A stretch of 5,840 nucleotides of DNA, from positions 1 through 5,840 of the forward strand of contig CAJTZH010000125.1 of assembly GCA_910584325.1 (NCBI GenBank), read 5' to 3'. Numbering within the stretch: the stretch's first letter is position 1; each line of letters begins with the position of its first letter. Source of the DNA: an uncultured Lachnospiraceae bacterium (lineage in GTDB: Bacteria > Bacillota > Clostridia > Lachnospirales > Lachnospiraceae). The translations under genes were made by a program, and so were the position numbers. The notes below the pieces were generated by a model. That model was not told the DNA's origin. It worked only from the letters and a program-made list of their open reading frames with translations, and searched no databases. Below, one piece after another: positions 5,534-5,840 of this stretch.

Positions 5534-5840
5534 ATGCTGAACATTTTTGTGTGCGAGGATAATGCCGCACAGCGGCGAACTATCGTGCAAATCATTCAAA
5601 ATACCATGTTGATAGAAGAATTGGATATGCAGCTTGTTTTAGATACAGGAGACCCGTATGCGCTGCTTAATAAGGTGAAGACCAGTCAGAACACAGGCAT
5701 TTATTTTCTTGATATCGACTTAAACAGCAGCATAAACGGAATGAAGCTGGCGCAGCAAATCAGATTATTTGATCCACGTGGTTTCATTATATTTATAACC
5801 GCCCATTCCGAACTAAGCTATATGACCTTTCAATATCGGG
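5534..5840 (+). CDS. Response regulator, receiver domain (AgrA/LytTR type), 3' end missing
   Basis: The gene starts at ATG 5534, 6 bases after the kinase stop. Its AAGGAG site (5519-5524) lies inside the kinase's final codons. The 102 visible residues run open to the window edge and form most of a receiver domain. The acidic pair is E8-D9 (FVCEDN), the predicted phosphorylated aspartate is D60 in YFLDIDL, and the conserved threonine is T89 in FIFITAHSE. The TAHSELSYMTFQYR stretch is characteristic of AgrA/ComE-type regulators, where it precedes the link to a LytTR DNA-binding domain. That domain would lie beyond position 5840 and is inferred, not seen. It presumably receives phosphate from the adjacent kinase and controls transcription, possibly at the repeats near 4115-4145. 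Confidence 0.92.
   Translation, partial: MLNIFVCEDNAAQRRTIVQIIQNTMLIEELDMQLVLDTGDPYALLNKVKTSQNTGIYFLDIDLNSSINGMKLAQQIRLFDPRGFIIFITAHSELSYMTFQYR

Overview
The window looks like chromosomal DNA from an anaerobic Firmicute, most likely a Clostridia/Lachnospiraceae-type genome. The reasons are strong AGGAGG-like ribosome binding sites, sigma-A-type promoters, moderate GC content, a Gram-positive LexA-type operator, a clostridial-style Y-family polymerase with a long C-terminal tail, and an AgrC/AgrA-like two-component pair. This placement is inferred from gene style, not from a marker gene.

Layout. (1) Positions 3-551 (+) hold the 3' part of a gene for an unrecognised membrane-anchored protein, closed by a stem-loop terminator at 578-618. 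(2) Positions 685-2409 (+) encode a complete RecJ-type single-strand DNA 5'-3' exonuclease. Its ATG at 685, not the upstream TTG at 664, fits the ribosome binding site. (3) Positions 2424-3725 (-) encode a Y-family translesion DNA polymerase (DinB/Pol IV-like), convergent with recJ across only 14 bases. Its promoter at 3792-3820 has a LexA/SOS-box core in the -35/-10 spacer, so this gene is probably damage-inducible. (4) Positions 3833-4006 (-) encode a 57-residue hydrophobic protein predicted to form a two-helix membrane hairpin, with its own candidate promoter. (5) Positions 4007-4231 form a divergent control region with an imperfect tandem repeat, an overlapping inverted repeat and a near-consensus promoter reading right. 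(6) Positions 4232-5527 (+) encode a six-helix GHKL sensor histidine kinase of the AgrC type. Six bases later (5534 onward) a response regulator receiver domain begins and runs off the right edge.

How the parts fit. The left half is a DNA repair pair (RecJ resection, translesion synthesis), although the two genes are convergent and so not an operon. The right half is a translationally coupled sensor/regulator pair of the kind that usually senses peptides. No agrB or agrD gene is visible. The small membrane protein encoded divergently from the kinase is the only local candidate for a partner, target or signal source, and that link rests on position alone. I found no tRNA, rRNA, CRISPR array, insertion sequence or phage gene. 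There is no gene-free stretch longer than 300 bases.
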